A stretch of DNA of 64,000 nucleotides from Polyangium mundeleinium (GCF_028369105.1 NZ_JAQNDO010000001.1:6294501-6358500), one strand, 5' to 3'. Positions 55,401 to 64,000 are shown, counted from the first letter of the stretch. Notes: a model not told the origin generated them from the letters alone. Made by a program: numbers and translations.

Positions 55401-58400
55401 CTTCCAGTACATGTCGTACGACGAGGAGACGTCGCCATTGATCCGCGACGAAAGGTCGTCGTACACGCGCGTCACGAGGACGCCGCTCGGCGCGCAGAGC
55501 GCCCGCAGCCGATGCACGGTGCGCCCTCGCTGCGTCGTGTACTCCGGCGGCAGCGGGCCCGCGCCGCCGTACCGCGCGGCGATCGCGACGAGGCGGATGC
55601 CGAGCGGCCGGCAGAGCGCTTGCTCGATGGCCTCGACGATTGCAAAACGCAGCCATGGGAGCTGGCGGCGCAAATAGAGGCCGTTCAAGAGCAGCGCGGG
55701 GCGATCCTCGCAGAGCCCGAAGCCCCCAAACACGAACCCTTGCGCCTCGGCCACGCCCGCGTGAGGCGCGCGCACGAGCTGAAAGCAGAAGGAGAGCGGG
55801 TCCTTCCAGAGCGAGAGCACCATGTGCTTGGTGCTCTTTTCGTCTCCGCACCTGTACATCCAGCTCGTGCTGTTGAAGCAGCAGGGCACGCAGTCGGCGA
55901 AACGCAAGAACGCCAGGAAATCGCGCCGTTTGTCCAGGTACCGCAGCGTGAGGATGCCGCTCGATCCAAGGGGCAGCGGGCGCGCGAGCGCGGGCACGGG
56001 CGGCGCGCCCTGGACGAGCGCCTGCACGGCGTGCTCGGCGCCGGGCAAATGCCGACGAAGGCGCAGGATCGGGCCGCCGGCGACGACGCCGACGTCCTTT
56101 TGGAGTTGATCCACGAGGTCCGCCCAATCGCTGGGACTCCAGACCTCCGCGTGGCGTCCCGGCGATACGGGGCAAACAGCGGAGAGCAGCCGCATCCGCT
56201 CCGGCGCCTCGACGAGACCACGCACGAAGTCCTCGACATCCCCTCGGAGCAACGTCTCCCGATGTTCGAGGATCTGTCGCACCCGTGCTTCGCCGGTTGC
56301 CGGCAGATCGGGCGTGTCCACGAGCGCCAGCACCTCAGGGCCGGGGGGCGTGCCGACGTCGCGCGTGAACGTCCGCACGAAGTCGGCGAGCCACGCGGAA
56401 GCCTGATCGCCGAGGCGCTCGGTGAGGTGCGTGAAGGCGCGGTCGTGCGCGCTCCCGGTGCCGGGCGGGAAGAGGCCCTGCTCCTCGATCTGCTCCGCGG
56501 CCCAGGGCGCCTGCCGATCCCGCGCGAAGACCTCGTACCGCTCGACGAAGACCTCCGTCGCGCGCTGCGGAGCGAGCGCGGCGAGCGCGTGGAACAGGGC
56601 TTTTCGAAGCTGCGAATGCCCGCCACGTTCCATGGATCGCACGAGCGCGCGGTGCTGGATGGTGGTGGCCTGCTCTCCGCCGAGGTTCTGGAGGCACCGA
56701 ATGCGCGACATCGTGGCGACATGCGCCTCCTCGCCGCGCACGGGATCCATGTCGAGCACGCGGCGCAGGTGGGCGCGGGCCGCGTCGATCAGCGCCACGC
56801 GGCGCCGTTTGCGGCTGCTCGTGAGCGAGATCCCCTCGTCGTAATGGGCGCGCGCGGCGCCGAGGGCGTCGCGGAAACGGGGATCACGACGACAACGATC
56901 CCAGCTCGACGCAGGGCCGAGCACGCCGAGCGCGAAGGCCGCCTCGGGCGTGACGGGCCCGTCGCCGTCGAGATCGGCGAGCGTGTCCCTCTGCGTGGGA
57001 GCGTTCCGGAGGAGAGCAAGGCATTGCTCCGTGATCCACGTGGCGTTGATCTTTTGCTCCTTCCACCAGCGCACCACGTGCGGCTCTCCTTTGTCGGGAA
57101 AAAGCAGGTCGTTCCAGTGTTCGGTAGGAAGCAACGCGCGCCGCAGCGAAGCATCCTCGAAGGCGCGATCCACGAGCTCGCGCGGGAGCAGCTCGTCGCG
57201 ATCGTCGTCCGTGCGCCCGCAATAGAGCGCGATCCGCAGGAGCCATGCTTCGCGGGCCAGCGTGGTCTCCATCGGCTCGGGCTCGCCTGCGAGGAAAGGT
57301 GCGTGCGCCGCCGCGCGCCGCGGCGGGACGAGCAACGTCGTCGGCAGGGCACAGACGCGTTTTTCGGCGCGGCGCGCGAAGCCCGCATCGAGGTCGAGGC
57401 GCGCGAGCAAGAGCTGGATCGCAGGCCCGAGCGCGGGATCGTCCACACGCTGGAGCCTGCGCCGCGCCGAAAGCCGCTCGCCCTGATCGGCGTGGAAGGC
57501 CGCAATCGCGAGCTCGGCGCGGCCTCGCAAGTATCGCCCCGGCGCGTGCACGAGCAGCGCCTCGGCGTGGTCCACGCGTTTTGCATGAAGCGCCGCGCCG
57601 ATCGCGCCGAGCCATCCATGGCTCCACGCGTTGCGATGGCGCACGGCGCGCAGGAGCGCGAGGACCCCCGCGGGCCCGCGCTCCGGATACCTTGCCATCG
57701 CCCATAAAGCGCGCGCCTCTTGCCCTGCGCTTCCCTCGATCCGCGGGACCAGGGCCTCGACGAGGGGGAGCGCGTCCCCGCCCATGACGAGCAGCTCCCG
57801 CACGAGCGGCAACGACGGTCGATACAGCCGCGCCTCCTCCAGCGAATCGAGGTTTCCCACGAACGAACACGCGCGCTCGCGCCCCGTATGATGCTCGAGT
57901 CCATCCTCGATCCGCGCGAGGGCACGCGCGCGCACCGTGCCCTCGGGCAAGGCCTTCGCGCGTTCGAGCGCCTCTTGCCGCCGGCCGCTCGCAAGCTCGA
58001 CGCTGAACCGATGGAGCCGCGCGGCTTCGACGCTACCAAAAAGCCCTTCCGCGCGCGCGGCGATGCGCGCGAGCCCCCGCGGCGTGAGGTTTTCCTCGGC
58101 GGCGAGCCGCTCCTCCAGATACGTCACGAGCAGCGCTCCCGCCGGGCCCGCCTCACAACCCTCGCGCGCGCCGAGGAGCGTGCGGAGCGCCGCGAGGATC
58201 CCCCCGGAGAGCTCGCCTTCGCGGGTCGGGGCGCCCAGATATCGCCGCTCCAGCGCGCGCGCAGCGGCGGCGAGGTGAATCAAAACGACGGCGCGCACGG
58301 CGGGCCGACGGAGCTCTGCGGACACGGATACCATTCGACGGACAAAAACGATCCCACGCGCCATCGAGCCCGTCGCAAACGGGTTCGACGCGCCATAGAC

Positions 58401-58409
58401 GGAGTCCAT
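55389..58409 (-). CDS. Large protein of unknown function (1006 residues)
   Basis: GGAGGAG directly upstream of this ATG makes MDSVYGASNPF the start; the frame extends further but without support. No signal peptide or clear membrane span. Residues ~60-700 are alpha-helical and TPR/HEAT-like in rhythm (ALERAKALPEG, ALWAMARYPERGPAGVLALL). The last ~200 residues form a globular domain with many aromatic and cysteine residues: CVPCCFNSTSWMYRCG, LWKDPLSFCFQLV, GFVFGGFGLC, ALLLNGLYL, AIEQALCRPLGIRLVAIAAR. That domain looks like an enzyme or receptor fold, but I do not recognise it. Divergent from the YcaQ-like gene across ~300 bp that shows no clear signal. Confidence 0.55.
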   Translation of the reverse strand: MDSVYGASNPFATGSMARGIVFVRRMVSVSAELRRPAVRAVVLIHLAAAARALERRYLGAPTREGELSGGILAALRTLLGAREGCEAGPAGALLVTYLEERLAAEENLTPRGLARIAARAEGLFGSVEAARLHRFSVELASGRRQEALERAKALPEGTVRARALARIEDGLEHHTGRERACSFVGNLDSLEEARLYRPSLPLVRELLVMGGDALPLVEALVPRIEGSAGQEARALWAMARYPERGPAGVLALLRAVRHRNAWSHGWLGAIGAALHAKRVDHAEALLVHAPGRYLRGRAELAIAAFHADQGERLSARRRLQRVDDPALGPAIQLLLARLDLDAGFARRAEKRVCALPTTLLVPPRRAAAHAPFLAGEPEPMETTLAREAWLLRIALYCGRTDDDRDELLPRELVDRAFEDASLRRALLPTEHWNDLLFPDKGEPHVVRWWKEQKINATWITEQCLALLRNAPTQRDTLADLDGDGPVTPEAAFALGVLGPASSWDRCRRDPRFRDALGAARAHYDEGISLTSSRKRRRVALIDAARAHLRRVLDMDPVRGEEAHVATMSRIRCLQNLGGEQATTIQHRALVRSMERGGHSQLRKALFHALAALAPQRATEVFVERYEVFARDRQAPWAAEQIEEQGLFPPGTGSAHDRAFTHLTERLGDQASAWLADFVRTFTRDVGTPPGPEVLALVDTPDLPATGEARVRQILEHRETLLRGDVEDFVRGLVEAPERMRLLSAVCPVSPGRHAEVWSPSDWADLVDQLQKDVGVVAGGPILRLRRHLPGAEHAVQALVQGAPPVPALARPLPLGSSGILTLRYLDKRRDFLAFLRFADCVPCCFNSTSWMYRCGDEKSTKHMVLSLWKDPLSFCFQLVRAPHAGVAEAQGFVFGGFGLCEDRPALLLNGLYLRRQLPWLRFAIVEAIEQALCRPLGIRLVAIAARYGGAGPLPPEYTTQRGRTVHRLRALCAPSGVLVTRVYDDLSSRINGDVSSSYDMYWKEIA

Positions 58410-58706
58410 GCGCTCCTCCTTCGGGGCGGAGGCGGACGCATGGCGCGCACGCGTGACGCGGCGTCGAATGGCCAGCAGCTCACGTGCAGCGCGCAAACGT
58501 CCCCGTCCGCCCTGGGTACGAGAGACACCAGGGGCGACGATGAGGAGGGACGACCCGCGCTTACACGAAGAAGAAGAGCATGGCGGCGGCGGGAGTTTGC
58601 AGGCGGGAAGGGCGTGTTGTCAAGCGCTGCCGCGGTCGCCTGCGTGCTGCGACGCTCGCGCCCTGGTTGGCCCTCGGGCGCGCCACGGCTACCATGCGCG
58701 TCCCCC

Positions 58707-59918
58707 ATGAAGGCGACCTTCGATCTCTCGGCCCACCAAGCGCGGCGTATTGCTCTGGCAGCACAAGGGTTTGCCGAAGCGCGGCCGGCGAGCGTGAACC
58801 GGCGTCACTTCGCGAAGACGGCGGAGCGGCTGGGCGTGATCCAGCTCGACAGCGTCAATGTCGTCGTTCGGACCCACTACCTGCCCGCCTTCTCGCGGCT
58901 CGGCGTGTATCCGCAGGCGCTCCTGGAGAAGGAGGCCTGGGGGAAGAAGCGCTCGCTCTTCGAATACTGGGGGCACGAGGCCTCGCTCCTGCCGCTCGCG
59001 CTCCAGCCCTTGCTCCGATGGCGCATGGCACGCGCGGAGGCGGGCGAGCAATGGGGCAACCTCGCGCGTTTCGGCAAGGAGCGGCGCGCGTACATCAAGA
59101 GCGTGCTCGCCGAAATCGAGAAACGGGGTCCGGTGACGGGCGGCGACTTCGCCACCGGCCCGCGCGGCGCGGCGGGCTGGTGGTCGTGGTCCGACGGCAA
59201 GCGCGCGCTCGAATGGTTGTTTTGGGCCGGCTACGTCACGACCGCCACGCGGCGTGGCTTCGAGCGGGTCTACGATCTGACCGAGCGGGTCCTGCCTGCC
59301 GAGATCCACGGCATGCCCACGCCGCCCGAGGCCGACGCCCAGCGTGCGCTCGTCCGCATCGCGGCGCGGGCCATGGGCGTCGCGACCGAGGCCGACCTGC
59401 GCGATTATTTTCGCCTTCCTTTGCAGGGTGCTCGCACCCGCGTGCAAGAGCTCGTCGAGGCCGGCGAGCTCCTGCCCGTCAAGGTCGAGGGTTTTTCCAA
59501 GCCGGCCTACCTGCATCCCGAGGCGCAGACGCCGCGCCGGATCGCCGCCCGCGCATTGCTCTCGCCGTTCGACAACCTCATCTGGTTTCGCGACCGCACG
59601 GAGCGGCTCTTCGGGGTGAAGATCCGGCTGGAGATCTATACCCCGGCCGAGAAGCGCACCCACGGGTATTACGTTTTGCCCTTCCTCGAAGGCGACACCA
59701 TCACGGCGCGGGTGGACCTGAAAGCCGACCGCAAAGAGAAGGTGCTGCGGGTGCAGGCCTCCCACACCGAGCCCGGCGCGGGCCCGGACACGCCCGACGT
59801 CCTGGCGGCGGAGCTTTCCCATATGGCCGCGTGGCTCGGCATGGAGCGCGTCGAGGTGGTGAAACGGGGAAACCTCGCGGGGGCGCTCAAATCCGCTTTG
59901 AAGGGGCTCTCTGCGTGA
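58707..59918 (+). CDS. YcaQ/AlkX-type DNA glycosylase (HTH_42 family)
   Basis: The protein has 403 residues. VIQLDSVNVVVRTHYLPAF at ~45-63 contains the Q-hydrophobic-D motif of the YcaQ/AlkX branch; AlkZ relatives have Q-x-Q. FEYWGHEASLLP, RRGFERVYDLTERVLP, ALLSPFDNLIWFRDRTERLF and YVLPFLEGD are all characteristic winged-helix blocks. E. coli YcaQ unhooks interstrand DNA crosslinks caused by alkylating agents. It converges on the ADP-ribosylglycohydrolase gene with a 6-bp gap. If the window's cluster makes an N-nitroso compound, such a repair enzyme would be useful, but it is ~7 kb away and the family is common. Confidence 0.85.
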   Translation: MKATFDLSAHQARRIALAAQGFAEARPASVNRRHFAKTAERLGVIQLDSVNVVVRTHYLPAFSRLGVYPQALLEKEAWGKKRSLFEYWGHEASLLPLALQPLLRWRMARAEAGEQWGNLARFGKERRAYIKSVLAEIEKRGPVTGGDFATGPRGAAGWWSWSDGKRALEWLFWAGYVTTATRRGFERVYDLTERVLPAEIHGMPTPPEADAQRALVRIAARAMGVATEADLRDYFRLPLQGARTRVQELVEAGELLPVKVEGFSKPAYLHPEAQTPRRIAARALLSPFDNLIWFRDRTERLFGVKIRLEIYTPAEKRTHGYYVLPFLEGDTITARVDLKADRKEKVLRVQASHTEPGAGPDTPDVLAAELSHMAAWLGMERVEVVKRGNLAGALKSALKGLSA

Positions 59919-59924
59919 CGACGA

Positions 59925-60848
59925 CTATCCGTTCTCGCCGAGCGCGAGCGGCTCGCGGGCTGCGATCCATTCGGAGGGAATCGACGCGCGCCCGGCCGAC
60001 AGCGCCACCACGCCGCCCGCCATCGCGCACGTCGTGTCCCGATCCCCGAGGCCGCTGACCGTCGTCCAGAGCGCCTCCTCGTAGCTGTCGAGGTGCCGCG
60101 CCGCGCACCAGAGCGCGAACGGAACCGTGTCCCAGGAGAGCACACGGTACCCCGATCCGAGCGCGCTCGCCGCGGCCTGGGGATTGATGTCGAGCGGGAT
60201 CGTCAATGCATTCGCCAGACCGTCCTTCGTCTCGCCGTCGGGCGTATGGCGGAAGGCCGCGCGCAGCAGGGCCTCGCCCGATCGGGCCTCTTTTCCCGTG
60301 CCCATGTGCCACGCGACCGCGGCCGCGACGGCCACCGCGACCGCGCCGGCCTGGCCATCCGGGTGCGCATGCGTGACCTCGGCCGAGGCTTTGGCCTGCC
60401 GCACGACCTCGTCGAGATCGTCGGCGAAATACGCCCCGAGGGGCGCGACGCGCATGGCCCCGCCATTGCCCATCGATCCCGTTCCGCCGAAGACGGCCTT
60501 CGCCGTGAACTGCCACGGGATTTCGGTGAGGATGTTCCGCAGGATCTCGTGGGCCGCGCCGCCGTACCCACGATGCGGCTCGGCGCCGTACCGTCGCGCG
60601 AACACGCGGGCCAGCACGTCTTGATCGATCGTCCCGTGGCGCTCGAGCACCTCGACGATGCCCAGGGCCATCACGGTGTCGTCGGTGTACGCCCACGGAG
60701 CGGCGGGAACGGCGCGCTCGCCGTTCAGGCGCTCGACGTGGTCGGGGTGCACGAAAAAACGCTCTCCAAAGGCGTCCCCCGTGGAGAGGCCGTCGAGGGC
60801 GAGGAGGGCGCGTTCCATGCGGGATGCGTGGTCTGTGGGGCGGCTCAT
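59925..60848 (-). CDS. ADP-ribosylglycohydrolase (DraG/ARH family)
   Basis: The protein has 307 residues. The family's first motif is GLSTGDAFGERFF, followed by YTDDTVMAL with metal-binding aspartates; MGNGGAMRVAPLG and the C-terminal GLGDRDTTCAMAGGV complete the binuclear magnesium site. These enzymes remove ADP-ribose from proteins or from nucleic-acid-linked derivatives. No signal peptide. The start codon overlaps (ATGA) the end of a 141-codon frame that runs through the tandem array upstream, but that frame is probably fortuitous. Regulation not visible. Confidence 0.87.
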   Translation of the reverse strand: MSRPTDHASRMERALLALDGLSTGDAFGERFFVHPDHVERLNGERAVPAAPWAYTDDTVMALGIVEVLERHGTIDQDVLARVFARRYGAEPHRGYGGAAHEILRNILTEIPWQFTAKAVFGGTGSMGNGGAMRVAPLGAYFADDLDEVVRQAKASAEVTHAHPDGQAGAVAVAVAAAVAWHMGTGKEARSGEALLRAAFRHTPDGETKDGLANALTIPLDINPQAAASALGSGYRVLSWDTVPFALWCAARHLDSYEEALWTTVSGLGDRDTTCAMAGGVVALSAGRASIPSEWIAAREPLALGENG

Positions 60849-60879
60849 GGGGGGAAGGATACCTCAGGCGCTCCGCCGA

Positions 60880-61285
60880 GCGGTCCAGGTGATTCCGCAA
60901 AAGGTCCAGGCGCGCCCCGTCCCGGGTCCACGCGCGGCTCCGTCGACTTCACGCGCGCCGTCCTCGGCTCCGTGCGGCCGCCTTGGGAAGTCCACGCGTT
61001 CGGCGGAGAGCCGCACGCGCTCCCGGCGCAACCCCACGCATGGCTTCGCCGACCCCCAACCGCTCGCCCCTCGGGTCCAGGCGCTACGTGCACACCCCTC
61101 GCACGATCCCGGGCCAGGTCCACGCGCTCCCCGGTCAGGTCCACGCGCTCCCCGGTCAGGTCCACGCGTTCCCCGGTCAGGTCCACGCGGGCGGCGGTGA
61201 ACCCCACAACGTTCCGCATCCACCACACGCGGTCCCGGGTCACCTCCACGCGCCCTTGGCTCGGGTCCATGCGCCTCTCACCTGA
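60880..61285. repeat. Degenerate 21-bp tandem array
   Basis: About nineteen units of 21 bp (a few of 22) with consensus near CTCCCCGGTCAGGTCCACGCG. Units at 61105-61188 are almost identical; others drift but keep the CCACGCG end. Twenty-one bp equals seven codons, so every frame reads as heptad-like repeats: P-G-Q-V-H-A-L on the plus strand, R-V-D-L-T-G-E on the minus strand. A minus-strand frame (60845-61270, 141 codons) would end in ATGA overlap with the ADP-ribosylglycohydrolase gene. The 22-bp units shift the frame, so a conserved heptad protein is unlikely. No other feature is seen in 60849-61330. Confidence 0.65.
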
Positions 61286-61330
61286 GCACGCGTACGCCCG
61301 CTCCCAGCAGGGAGCCTCCCGGCGGTCGAC

Positions 61331-62056
61331 TCACGGTGCGTCTCCGCCGTCTCCGCCGCTCTGTCTTGCTTTCCACTCCCTCTCCCTCTTCGACGGCATC
61401 CCTTGGGTCATCGCCGCGAGCGCGCGCATGCTCTCTCCCAGCGAGTCCCGGACGGGCAGCTCGACGGCAAAGTCCTCCGCCCCCGCCTCCGCGACGCGCC
61501 GCCACTTCTCGTCGACCGGCTGTCCCACCTTCTCCGAAAGCTCGACCAGCCGAGGCAAGTAATAGGGAATGCCGGATGCGTATCTCGAATCCTGATGGCT
61601 GAACGCCTCTTCGAAAGCCTCCAGGGCTTCCCGATGCCTCCCGATCGCTTGCAAGATGCTCGCTTTCGTGCTGCCGACGAACCATCGATCCGTGACGTTC
61701 TCGAAGCCAAGCAGGGCCCACGCTTCGCAGGCTTGCAGTGCTTCCTCGTACCTGCCGGCTTCATAAAGGATGTGGGCGCGCTCCGAGGCGACGCTTCGAG
61801 CCAGCCATCCCGTGTGATCGCGATGGCGATTTGCTTCCCATATAGCATCCAGACAAGCCAAGGCCTCATCATACTGTCCACGTCTCGCCAAATCGAGCCT
61901 GTGCAGGAGTTGATCCTCGCTCGCGTCTTGCACGGCCATGCGGTCGAGGCAGCTGGCACAGAGCATCTCGTCGAAGCCGCCACGCGTGTATCTCTGAATG
62001 GCCCGATGTTTGTGGCAGAGCGTGCACAGTGGAGTGATCTCGGAGGGCGGCTGCAT
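61331..62056 (-). CDS. TPR-like protein with N-terminal CxxC zinc-finger-like motif
   Basis: The protein has 241 residues from MQPPSEITPLC. GGAG is 9 bp before this ATG and only 3 bp before an ATG at 62062, so I prefer the internal one. CTLCHKH and LCASCLDR (two CxxC pairs ~20 apart) form a small zinc-ribbon-like head. Residues ~45-200 are TPR-type helices (GQYDEALACLDAIWE, GRYEEALQACEAW, GRHREALEAFEEAF). It starts 23 bp after the stop of the cysteine-rich lipoprotein gene, so the two are probably co-transcribed. A regulatory or partner role for the lipoprotein is possible. Confidence 0.65.
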   Translation of the reverse strand: MQPPSEITPLCTLCHKHRAIQRYTRGGFDEMLCASCLDRMAVQDASEDQLLHRLDLARRGQYDEALACLDAIWEANRHRDHTGWLARSVASERAHILYEAGRYEEALQACEAWALLGFENVTDRWFVGSTKASILQAIGRHREALEAFEEAFSHQDSRYASGIPYYLPRLVELSEKVGQPVDEKWRRVAEAGAEDFAVELPVRDSLGESMRALAAMTQGMPSKREREWKARQSGGDGGDAP

Positions 62057-62079
62057 GAGCATTTACTCCTGGATAGGGA

Positions 62080-62823
62080 TCAGTTCGGGAAATAGCCAGG
62101 CGGTGGACACTTATACATGGGCCACTCCCCGCTATCCTTTAGACACTCGCGAAAACATGCATTACATTCCTTGCGGTCGCCGAACCTCCGCCTGTTCCAC
62201 CACGGTTGCGATGTATTGTTGAGACATTCGTACAACCGCGGATAACACTTATCTTCCACCTCCTTCGGCCACTTTTCGATCGCTTCGACCGCCTCCTCCA
62301 CCACATGCGCCGTGACAGCCACGACGATCGTTACCCCTGCTGCGACGAGCACGATCGGGATCAGGTTCACGGCGGCACCAGCCACCGCGGCCGCGGGGTG
62401 CCCCAGGGGAGTCCGTCCCTCCGGAGAGACGCTGCCGCCGTAGACCGGCCCCGCGGCCCGCAGCGGCGTGACGACCCCAGGCAACGACATGCCACGGAGC
62501 GCATCCTCCATGCACGACACGATCTCCCGATCGTCGATCATCGACTCCCGGACCTTGGCCTTGTCGACCCGACCATCCGCCCTCACGTCGACGTCGAACA
62601 TGATGGCGTAGTGCGTGTCCGTCAGCCGAGCCGCGCCATGTTCCGCGCACGCGCTGAGCGCAGCGACCGTCGCCGCAGGGACCGACGGGCCGTCGCCCGA
62701 ACCATGCGCGCGGGGCCGCGGGTTCCCCAGGGGGCCGCTGCCGCAGCCGAGCGGCAGGAAGACAAAGCCCAACCCGAGCGTGAGCCCCAAGGACGCCGTA
62801 AGCCTCGTTGCTACCAAGCCCAT
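62080..62823 (-). CDS. Lipoprotein with AgmX/PglI-like domain and cysteine-rich C-terminus
   Basis: The protein has 247 residues. The signal ends at FLPLGC (Cys27). Residues ~55-115 resemble the AgmX/PglI C-terminal-type domain of myxobacteria (MFDVDVRADGRVDKAKV, then SCMEDALRGMSLP). A hydrophobic stretch follows (AVNLIPIVLVAAGVTIVVAV, ~150-172). The last ~55 residues are rich in cysteine: DKCYPRLYECLNN, KECNACFRECLKD, YKCPPPGYFPN, six Cys in a compact tail that looks like a secreted-effector tip. It is followed by the TPR/CxxC protein. Effector-plus-partner is only a guess. Confidence 0.55.
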   Translation of the reverse strand: MGLVATRLTASLGLTLGLGFVFLPLGCGSGPLGNPRPRAHGSGDGPSVPAATVAALSACAEHGAARLTDTHYAIMFDVDVRADGRVDKAKVRESMIDDREIVSCMEDALRGMSLPGVVTPLRAAGPVYGGSVSPEGRTPLGHPAAAVAGAAVNLIPIVLVAAGVTIVVAVTAHVVEEAVEAIEKWPKEVEDKCYPRLYECLNNTSQPWWNRRRFGDRKECNACFRECLKDSGEWPMYKCPPPGYFPN

Positions 62824-62921
62824 GTTGGGCAGTGTACGGTCTCACCCCCGAGCGAAAAAATAGGGGGGACTTCGTCCTGTTCCTCAGGAGGCTCCTGGAC
62901 GGTTCACGAGATGACGTCTCG

Positions 62922-64000
62922 TCACCGCACAGCACTCGCCGTGCCCGCCGTCGCGGCGCGGTAGGCCGCGACGCCCTTCTGCCAGTCGGCGACGGCGTCC
63001 ACCTGCCGGAGCGCGGCTTCGAGCGCGGCTTGCTCGCGCAGGTTCACGAGCAGGAGCGTGCCTTCGCCGAGCTCGAAGCGCCGGAGCTCCTGCTCGGCGA
63101 GCTTGCGCGCGACGTCGAGCTCGGTGCGCGCCACCGTCGCGCGCTGCTCGGCCGCTGCGAGCGCCGAGGCGGCGTCGCGCACGTCGGCCACGATGCGATC
63201 CCGCTGCAGCCGCGCCTGGGCCTCGATACGCGAGACCTGCGCCGCCGCCGCTTGCTCGCGTCCGCTGGCGACGCGGTTGAGCAGCGGGATGTCGACCACG
63301 ACGGCGGCTTCGAGCACGGGCTTCGCTTGCTTGGGATCCCCCGGGCCGAGGTCCTGCGAGCCCACGATCACGAGGTCGATCGCGGGGCGCTTCTGGTTCT
63401 CGGCCCAGCGACGCTCGACCTCGGCTTGCTCTTTCTGCGCGTCGAGGCGCTTGAGCTCCGGCCTGCGCTCGATCGCCTCCCGCTCGTCCGCGCGGACGCG
63501 CGCGAGGTCGAGCGGCGTGGGCTCGGGCAGGCTCCTCGGGAGCCGCGAGGGCTCGGGCAGGAGGGCCGAACCATCCTGGGCACGCAAAAAGAGCGAGAGC
63601 TCGATGGCCGCCTGTTCGAGCGCGCGCTGCGTGGAGACGATCTGCGCCCTGCGCTGGAGGATCACGCGCTGGTTTTCCTGCCGCTCGAACGCGGGGACGT
63701 CGCCCGCCTCCACGCGGCGCGCGAGCGCCTCGTCGCGGACGAGCGCGAGGTCGAGCCACGTGCGCGCGACGGCGAGCCGCTGGCCCGCGGCGACCCAGTC
63801 CCAGTAACGGAACGAGGCGACACGCGTGGCCTCGATGCGCTGCTGATCGGCGCCCTGGGTCGCCGCGTCGACGCCGAGCTCGGCGCGCTGGATGTTCGCG
63901 CGGCGCCGATCGATCGGGCCGTCGCGCCAGATGTTGACGCGCGCCCCGGCGCGCACCTCGCCGTACTCGTTCGTCGCGAGCTTGCCGTCGTAGACCGGGT
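62922..64000 (-). CDS. TolC-family outer-membrane efflux protein (partial)
   Basis: The reading frame is open to the right edge of the window, so at least 359 C-terminal residues are present and the N-terminus lies beyond. Long heptad-rich helices dominate (ALARRVEAGDVPAFERQENQ, IEAQARLQRDRIVADVRDAA, LAEQELRRFELGEGTLLLVN), the two coiled-coil pairs of TolC/CusC subunits, separated by a barrel strand region (KRPAIDLVIVGSQDLG). GEGTLLLVNLREQAALEA matches the conserved end of the family. These proteins form the outer-membrane duct of RND or ABC efflux pumps; the partner genes would be outside the window. A palindrome ACGAGA-TGACG-TCTCGT overlaps its stop. Confidence 0.82.
   Translation of the reverse strand, partial: PVYDGKLATNEYGEVRAGARVNIWRDGPIDRRRANIQRAELGVDAATQGADQQRIEATRVASFRYWDWVAAGQRLAVARTWLDLALVRDEALARRVEAGDVPAFERQENQRVILQRRAQIVSTQRALEQAAIELSLFLRAQDGSALLPEPSRLPRSLPEPTPLDLARVRADEREAIERRPELKRLDAQKEQAEVERRWAENQKRPAIDLVIVGSQDLGPGDPKQAKPVLEAAVVVDIPLLNRVASGREQAAAAQVSRIEAQARLQRDRIVADVRDAASALAAAEQRATVARTELDVARKLAEQELRRFELGEGTLLLVNLREQAALEAALRQVDAVADWQKGVAAYRAATAGTASAVR

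Noticed and set aside
60845-61270. A 141-codon minus-strand gene coupled by ATGA to the ADP-ribosylglycohydrolase gene
   Set aside because: It is a by-product of the 21-bp tandem array; 22-bp units disrupt the heptad frame and there is no ribosome site, so it is described only within the repeat.
60880-61285. CRISPR array
   Set aside because: The repeats are contiguous 21-mers without unique spacers, and no cas genes are present.

Overview
The window looks like a chromosome fragment from a large, GC-rich myxobacterial genome, probably Polyangiales (Sorangium/Polyangium type). This rests on very high GC with strong third-position bias, many lipoproteins of unknown function, two giant Ser/Thr kinase-ATPase-TPR proteins, an FHA-sigma54 activator, a bacterial Thg1-like protein, and structured intergenic repeats. 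I see no rRNA, tRNA or CRISPR array. The assignment is inference from gene style, not from a marker gene.

Layout. 1-22.4 kb is an accessory-looking mosaic: secreted or lipid-anchored proteins (an S37-type peptidase, a Sel1-repeat lipoprotein, propeller-like lipoproteins), single metabolic or RNA enzymes (trans-aconitate methyltransferase, Thg1-like, DUF4419, DUF2804, a YegD-like Hsp70), nested group II intron remnants, and at least seven copies or part-copies of a hairpin-rich repeat family. 22.4-37 kb is a signalling block: an operon led by a kinase-AAA-TPR protein, a divergent FHA-sigma54 activator, a histidine kinase, a small secreted beta-rich protein and a second kinase-AAA-TPR protein. 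37-42.3 kb is a three-gene operon: patatin-like lipase, a conserved protein of unknown function, and a DyP-peroxidase-cytochrome P450 fusion, which may be a lipid-oxidation module.

42.5-51.5 kb is the most interesting part. Two divergent, tightly packed operons share a 326-bp promoter region holding sigma54-like -24/-12 elements on both strands and a 19-bp palindrome. The right operon encodes a PRMT-like methyltransferase, a heme-oxygenase-like diiron plus cupin enzyme that keeps every metal ligand I recall for the N-nitrosating enzyme SznF at a constant +8 offset, and a Rieske ferredoxin. The left operon encodes two ATP-grasp ligases, an MFS exporter and two alpha/beta hydrolases. I interpret this as a biosynthetic cluster for an N-nitroso (N-nitrosourea-type) amino acid conjugated to another building block and exported. 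The gene content differs from what I know of streptozotocin, so the product may be undescribed.

51.5-64 kb holds mostly uncharacterised proteins, then a YcaQ/AlkX-type DNA glycosylase convergent with an ADP-ribosylglycohydrolase, a degenerate 21-bp tandem array, a TPR/zinc-finger protein paired with a cysteine-rich lipoprotein, and a TolC-family efflux protein cut by the window edge.
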